From positions 62,001-126,000 of the forward strand of contig CAJJDO010000054.1 in assembly GCA_905183005.1 (NCBI GenBank): a DNA stretch of 64,000 nt. The letters are read 5' to 3'. How positions within the stretch are numbered: position 1 is the first letter of the stretch; the number at the start of each line of letters is the position of its first letter. A program made the translations under genes and the position numbers. The notes under the pieces are model-generated. The model had not been told where the DNA came from and ran no database searches. It saw only the letters and a program-made list of their open reading frames with translations. Shown here piece after piece: positions 59,349-64,000 of this stretch. The stretch is from Paramecium pentaurelia (taxonomy: Eukaryota; Ciliophora; Oligohymenophorea; Peniculida; Parameciidae).

Positions 59349-59790
59349 TCATTAATAAATAAAATGATATCTCTAGACATATTTAAGTTCGATTTACTTA
59401 TAGATTTTAATGTTCATAGATGTTTTAATTTATTGTCTCTTTAAGAAAGATGCTTTTAATTCATCAATTTATAACCAACAATCTTCTTTATCATATTCAT
59501 CACTATGAATTTAATAAAGATTTTTTTATTATAATTGTTGATGAGAAAATAGTTATTTAATTGATTAAAATTATTGCAATTATTTAATGTTTAAAACCTT
59601 GACTTAACATTTCTATAATTCCTTTCAATTTATATAATAAGTATCAATACTCTCTACTTGAATTTGGAACCAAAATATTTCTACTAGAATATTATGGAAA
59701 TGTAGTTTAAAATTAGAATTTATTTCTACCAACTTATCATTCAATGTTTTCAAATAGTTTTGAAAACTTATTGTGTTATTCTGAACAATA
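59349..59790 (-). CDS. Possible small protein, exons incompletely joined
   Basis: Not recognised. Coding-like leftward segments: LKTLNDKLVEINSNFKLHF, ILVEIFWFQIQVESIDTY, LKGIIEMLSQGFKH. The last is SDEYDKEDCWLQIDELKAS followed by FLKRQQIKTSMNIKIYKQI and TGA 59349. Two short introns are probably needed; no start codon was located. Amphipathic helices dominate. Confidence 0.35.
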
Positions 59791-59981
59791 AATATTGATC
59801 TAATAATATAATTTAATCATCTATTTTTTAATAATCATCTATTAATATTTTTTATACTAACATTATAATAATATTTATAATTATCTATAGAAATATACTC
59901 AAATAATATAAATACAACTTATTATTTATTAAATTGTCTTCATTAAGATTTATTGTTTAATTAATCTTTAAAAATAACTAA

Positions 59982-60140
59982 ATGGGGTGTGCTGCAAGTA
60001 AATAATCCAATAGTACATTAATTCATTAACCTGAGTCTTTAAATATCTGTCGCTCATAAACTCATTCAAATTCAATCCATTTTAAAATTAACTTACAACC
60101 TGATACTCCTGACTTTCTCTAGAACACAAAAAAGAAATGA
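59982..60140 (+). CDS. Tiny dual-lipidated protein, 52 residues
   Basis: ATG 59982 to TGA 60140, single exon. The protein starts MGCAASKQSNST: Gly2 for N-myristoylation, Cys3 for palmitoylation and Ser6-Lys7 as favoured by N-myristoyl transferase. This is the membrane-anchor signature of small adaptors, G-alpha subunits and calcineurin-B-like proteins. The remainder is polar, with PDTPDF and a basic end (NTKKK). No domain is present. It is too short for certainty, but the motif is unlikely by chance. It is convergent with the kinase that stops at 60200. Confidence 0.55.
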
Positions 60141-60199
60141 ACTTAACCTAATTGATGCATTGAAAATATCATGAACATATATTTAATAATAATTTACAA

Positions 60200-61473
60200 T
60201 CATTTTGAAGTTTTATCTAACTCACCACTGTTTGTCCTAGATAAATGGGATGGCCTAGGATGAGCTTAGTAAACATAAATATTCCCTTTATCTTCTTTTA
60301 GATTCTGGGATTCTCGGAGGACAGTAAAATAAGTATGATTCAGCGCATCGTATGAATTGATTCTTAAGACTGGATCTTTTTGAAGCATTTATTTGAGCAA
60401 ATGCTTAGAATTCATTTCAAAAATGTACCAGAGCTTGAGGTGAATATCCATTGATTTGATATTCAATTGTGCAACGTCTATTTTTACTCATTACTGATTC
60501 GAGTGTATTTGCATCAAAACAACTAACTCCTCTATTCAATAACTTATAAAAAACAACTCCTAAACTGAATATGTCTCCTTTAGATGTGTATAATGATTGT
60601 TCTCGAAATGATTCAGGTGGTAAATAACCAGGAGTACCACAATTACAAGATATTTAACTCTCATTAGAACTTAAACCAAAATCTAATATCTTAATCGTTT
60701 TATTTTAACATAAAATCATATGTTAAGGTTTAATATCTCTATGGATTATATTATTCTAATGTAAATAATCTATGATTTAAAGAGTTTATTTAAGAATCAT
60801 TTAAATGTCTCGTTCTTCCAACTTGCTCTTTTTTTACTAACCATTTATTTAAAACCTTACTTTTTGTTTATTAATAATTGAGTCCAGAGATTGTCCTATG
60901 ACTAATTCAGTAATTAATCCATATGTCTCTTCATTTAATCTATATACATCATATAATTTGATAATGCCTTCATGATTTAACCTATGCAATATAGCTACCT
61001 CAATTTCAATATTCTTTAAATGAGCCTCGTTACGTAATTTGATTTTCTTTAATGCATACTCTTTGCCATCCCTCAAAGAAGTCACCTTCATTACCTGGTC
61101 ATAGAAGAACTCATACTTCTGAAAATGTGCCTTTTCCCAATAAATCACCAACCAAATAATCTTATTTAAATGTTCCAAATGAAATTTTGCACCCAATCAA
61201 TATACGAAAATGTGATAACTCACTCTCATCTCCATAGTAATAATTAATAAGATCTCCCTATCTTAATCCAAAAGCTATTTCTCGACCTTCATCATATAGC
61301 CAATAGATAATTTAATCTATGCTTAATGGAACTTAAATTTAATCTAGGCTATTAATAGAAGCTATCTCAATTCGTTTCTTCATCACTGAAATACGATATT
61401 ATATTGTTCGGGTATGTGTAATAAATGTAAATTACGGCTCGACATCATCTTCTCCATTAACAATTTCTTCCAT
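60200..61473 (-). CDS. Protein kinase with N-terminal beta-rich extension and altered catalytic loop
   Basis: 400 residues; introns of 22, 24 and 25 nt; exact frame. MEEIVNGEDDVEPQF opens a ~95-residue beta-rich domain (FITHTRTIQYRISVMKKRI ... IIYWLYDEGREIAFG), PH-like by pattern. The kinase follows: GDLLGKGTFSEV (glycine loop), YALKKIKL (VAIK lysine), EVAILHRLNHEGIIKLYDV, YLHQNNIIHRDIKPQHM, ILDFGLSSNES, CGTPGYLPPESF and GDIFSLGVVFYKLL. In the catalytic loop KPEN becomes KPQH, so the Mg-coordinating Asn is His while Asp and DFG are intact; activity may be altered. ATGs at 61471-61473 and 61196 both exist; the upstream one keeps the glycine loop. Confidence 0.85.
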
Positions 61474-61492
61474 AATTTTTATATATAATAAA

Positions 61493-62866
61493 TCATTTCA
61501 AAAAACTCATAACATTCCTAACTTCCAAAACCTCTTAACCTTTAAAAAACCCATTAACTTCTTCCAAACTTAATTCTACCTCAGCTTTTCTTGCCATCAA
61601 CAAAACATTTGACTAAGAGAATTCCCCAAATTCATTCAACAAGTCCTTATTCTAAATCAAAGCCTTCTTTTTATATTATTATTTCAAATATCTACTTAAT
61701 TGCAATAACAAAATCAATTTTATAAATAACATCTTCAAAACATTCATGTTGATAGGTTGCTTTCTCTCCAATATCCTACTACATTCTAAAGACTTTTTGA
61801 ATTCTTCATAACTTTAACCACCAAAAAATATCATTAATTACTCTACATCTGAATAATCTAATTAGAATTCTTATCCAACAATCTCTTATATTTTGTTTTA
61901 AAAATGTTAAAATTCTATTCTATTATTGATGCTCAACAATTCAAATAACTTTAAACTATCAAATTTATTTAACTTCTCCAACAATTAATCTATCTAAAAA
62001 TAAATTTAACTGTGTTCTTTAACCAAATATAAAAAACTTCTAATTTATTTCCATTCATTTTATCTAAACTTATTTATATATTCATACCTCAAAATACTTT
62101 TTTATTTCTCAAATTCTTAAAAATTTTGAATTTTCTTTCTCAATTATTTTGAATATGAATGATATGGACATGCTTTATTATTTATCCATCCTAATTTTAT
62201 ATCCTTATTTCTTAATTTCTCCTTCTCCATTTCTTATTCATCAACATCAATAATTTAATCTTACTCTCTAAATAATTTCTTCATGTCCTCATAAGTAACT
62301 ACTCCATTCTAATCAAAATCCAATCTTCTCCAAATTGCTTCTATATTTATTTTATATCCAAAATCACTTACTAATTAATTTAAATCTTTCTGTTTAAATG
62401 GATAATCTAATAACCCCTCTATTTCTATTGGGTATTGCTTAATCTATTATAAAAAATGAATTTCATTAGCTATCAGTATAGATAAATGTTCTTTGATTAA
62501 TTCTTATTCTTCTGGTGAACCTACATTTTTTTATAGTTTTTATGTCAATTATGCTCTTAATTAGGGTTTACTCCTAGGCAAACATAAATTCATGAAATTA
62601 GCAAATTATAACTTATTATCTTTAAATTCAGAGTAATAATCCGTTAACAATGCACATTGTTCAGTAGGTTTAGATATTAATTTTGAAATTGCTTCTTGAG
62701 TTATTTAATTTGTATTTTATTCATCAATTATTTAGAAAGCTCTGTAAAGAGTAAAATATTCATTTGAAGTCATATGAATTTTTGTTCTTTCTATTTGTTC
62801 CTCTAAATCAAGAAGATGGATTATCAAATCTATAAAATTTTATCTGTTATTTTTGATATTTTTCAT
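61493..62866 (-). CDS. EF-hand protein, 457 residues
   Basis: Single exon, ATG 62866 to TGA 61493. One canonical EF-hand loop, DFDQNGVVTYED, is flanked by helices (IWRRL ... MKKLFREQD), at about residue 195. An earlier helix-loop-helix (YRAFQIIDEQNTNQITQEAI) is a degenerate EF-hand missing several Ca ligands. A further pair of helices (IEIEGLLDYPFKQKDLNQLV) fills the space between. The C-terminal half is helical (ACPYHSYSKQLRKKIQ ... DYSDVEQLMIFFGGQSYEEF) without known motif. It lies just 19 bp from the start of the kinase downstream, same strand. It is probably a calcium sensor or structural EF-hand protein; no enzymatic domain is seen. Confidence 0.75.
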
Positions 62867-62902
62867 AATATATTAATTAGTATATATAAACTTAACAAAT
62901 AT

Positions 62903-64000
62903 TCAATTAGAAATGAAAACTCTTAGAAGTAACTCTATAAATATTATTATGCTAACTTTAGTGCTTGCTTTTAAACATGCGTATTTTCTAATAGAATTTA
63001 TAAAATCAATTACTTTCTGAATAAAACTAGAAGTATAGTAATAATAATTCTAATTTTGCTTCTGTATTATTTAACAATCACTCCATAATTGTGTTCCCTC
63101 ATAAAGGACATTTTAATATCTTTGCTTAACATTTTTGTACACCATTAAGTGATGATTATTTTCATTTTTGACCATTCAGAATCATTATGTAATTCATGAA
63201 ATCCCTGTTCAAATATTTTGAGGGTTTTTTCTTTGGATTAGATGAGTCTATAAAAATCAAGGGAATCTAAATGAGATGCAACCTTGTCTTCTTTTCCATG
63301 CAATAATAAGATAGGGATTTTGAATTTAGTTGCATTTGGCAAAATAAATTGCTAAAATAGAAGTACATTGTATGCAAATTAGATACTCATATAAGGATGC
63401 ATGAGGTGATCAGTGGCAAGTTTTTTAATATGATGATTATTTTTTGAAGCATATGATAAATTTTAGTATGTATTGACTTAAAGTTCAGGACATAGTTTTG
63501 TCATAAGCTTAAGAGTGAGCATCTTAATTTTTCCATATTTGGCTGGTACTCTTAATTAAGCACTACTACAAATAAGTCCTTAAAATTGAAATGAGGGATT
63601 CATTAAACAGAAACTGATGATCATAGAAGCACCAAGAGCATGGCAAAATATAAATAAAGGAATTGATCTATCTACTAATTATAAAACGGTGTCTAAATCC
63701 ATATGCATTTATTCAACAGTAGCTTAGCCTCTTATACCTCCAGAATAACCGAATCCTCTTTGGTCATAGAGATAAACTTTAAAATTATTGAGTATAAAAC
63801 AATCTGTCAACTAGAATGAATAAAATTCGAATTTACTTATTGATAATTTCCAGAATGCTCACCAAATCCATGAACTATAATTACTTGAGCATCTACAAAT
63901 TAAGGAGTAAATTCCTAATAATATAATTAAACTCCATGTGTTTTAGTATCGAGATATCTTCTAGAGACCTTTTAATAGCTTAATTAAGTACAGTGATTTT
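62903..64000 (-). CDS. Alpha/beta hydrolase (monoglyceride-lipase-like) lacking the nucleophile Ser (5' end off window)
   Basis: S33/monoacylglycerol-lipase-like fold, read leftwards from the right edge. Introns 63811-63836 (26 nt) and another of 26 nt near the 3' end. Motifs: VIIVHGFGEHSGNYQ (oxyanion HG), VYLYDQRGFGYSGG, then FIFCHALGASM where the nucleophile elbow GHSMGG (GxSxG) belongs. The Ser codon is GCT (Ala). The acid and base are kept: LLLHGKEDKVASHLDS and QGFHELHNDSEW. The fold is therefore intact but classic hydrolysis is doubtful. A ~70-residue C-terminal extension follows the domain. Start and extreme N-terminus lie outside the window. Confidence 0.85.

Noticed and set aside
1..64000. 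Reading the genes with the standard genetic code
   Set aside because: Every recognisable domain is shattered by TAA/TAG, and only TGA falls at natural ends; the ciliate code (TAA/TAG = Gln) restores MLH1, PARP, YJU2, adenylate kinase and others.
1..64000. Euplotes-type organism with programmed frameshifting
   Set aside because: Euplotes uses TAA/TAG as stops and TGA as Cys. Here TGA is the stop, introns are 22-31 nt, and most genes close without frameshifts.
1..64000. CRISPR arrays, operons, bacterial promoters or ribosome-binding sites
   Set aside because: The sequence is eukaryotic nuclear DNA with introns; no spaced repeats or operon arrangement exist.
1..64000. Retained internal eliminated sequences or transposase genes
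   Set aside because: No transposase, integrase or reverse-transcriptase motif was found. TA-flanked insertions cannot be recognised from one AT-rich sequence without comparison to germline DNA.

Overview
The window looks like a macronuclear scaffold from a Paramecium-type ciliate. Genes stay open only if TAA and TAG are read as glutamine, and TGA is the sole stop. Exons are split by very short introns (mostly 22-31 nt, GTA...TAG). The DNA is extremely AT-rich and gaps between genes are often under 100 bp. All gene models below use this code and were assembled by hand from frame changes at such introns. Where exon lengths sum to an exact multiple of three, this is stated.

Layout. 1-4.3 kb: an adaptin-appendage coiled-coil protein running off the left edge, an R-SNARE and a disordered protein. 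4.3-9.9 kb: a compact cullin, a deoxynucleoside kinase and a glycogen-binding/kelch protein, the last two partly doubled around a single N at 6875. 9.9-16.3 kb: an SPT2-like histone chaperone, the splicing factor CWC16/YJU2, small proteins, a kinase and mismatch-repair MLH1. 16.3-30 kb: an Aurora-like kinase with an altered DFG motif, a coiled-coil gene, a pseudokinase, and a pair of near-identical unknown genes in inverted orientation that flank a seven-TM protein, ribosomal protein eS31 fused to a ubiquitin-like domain, and a charged protein. A second N-junction duplication (N at 27870) lies beside the right-hand copy. 30-41 kb: an unknown gene, a three-repeat Myb protein and a 2,550-residue ankyrin-WGR-PARP. 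41-50 kb: a DNAJB13-like axonemal co-chaperone, two small proteins, a pseudokinase-MORN fusion, a multi-PHD chromatin reader and an unknown protein. 50-64 kb: a kinase, a gelsolin/dual-specificity phosphatase, an RPAP1-like protein, adenylate kinase, several small genes, a kinase with an N-terminal extension, an EF-hand protein and an alpha/beta hydrolase lacking its nucleophilic serine, which runs off the right edge.

There is no operon logic and no mobile-element gene. Themes are signalling (six kinase-fold genes, two probably inactive), chromatin and DNA repair (MLH1, PARP, SPT2-like, PHD reader, Myb, RPAP1-like), trafficking (adaptin appendage, SNARE) and cilia (DNAJB13). The most unusual proteins are the adaptin-appendage fusion, the diverged ubiquitin-eS31 fusion, the giant ANK-WGR-PARP and the inverted gene pair. 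The two N junctions are probably unmerged contig overlaps, and a few genes carry single-base frame breaks that may be assembly errors.
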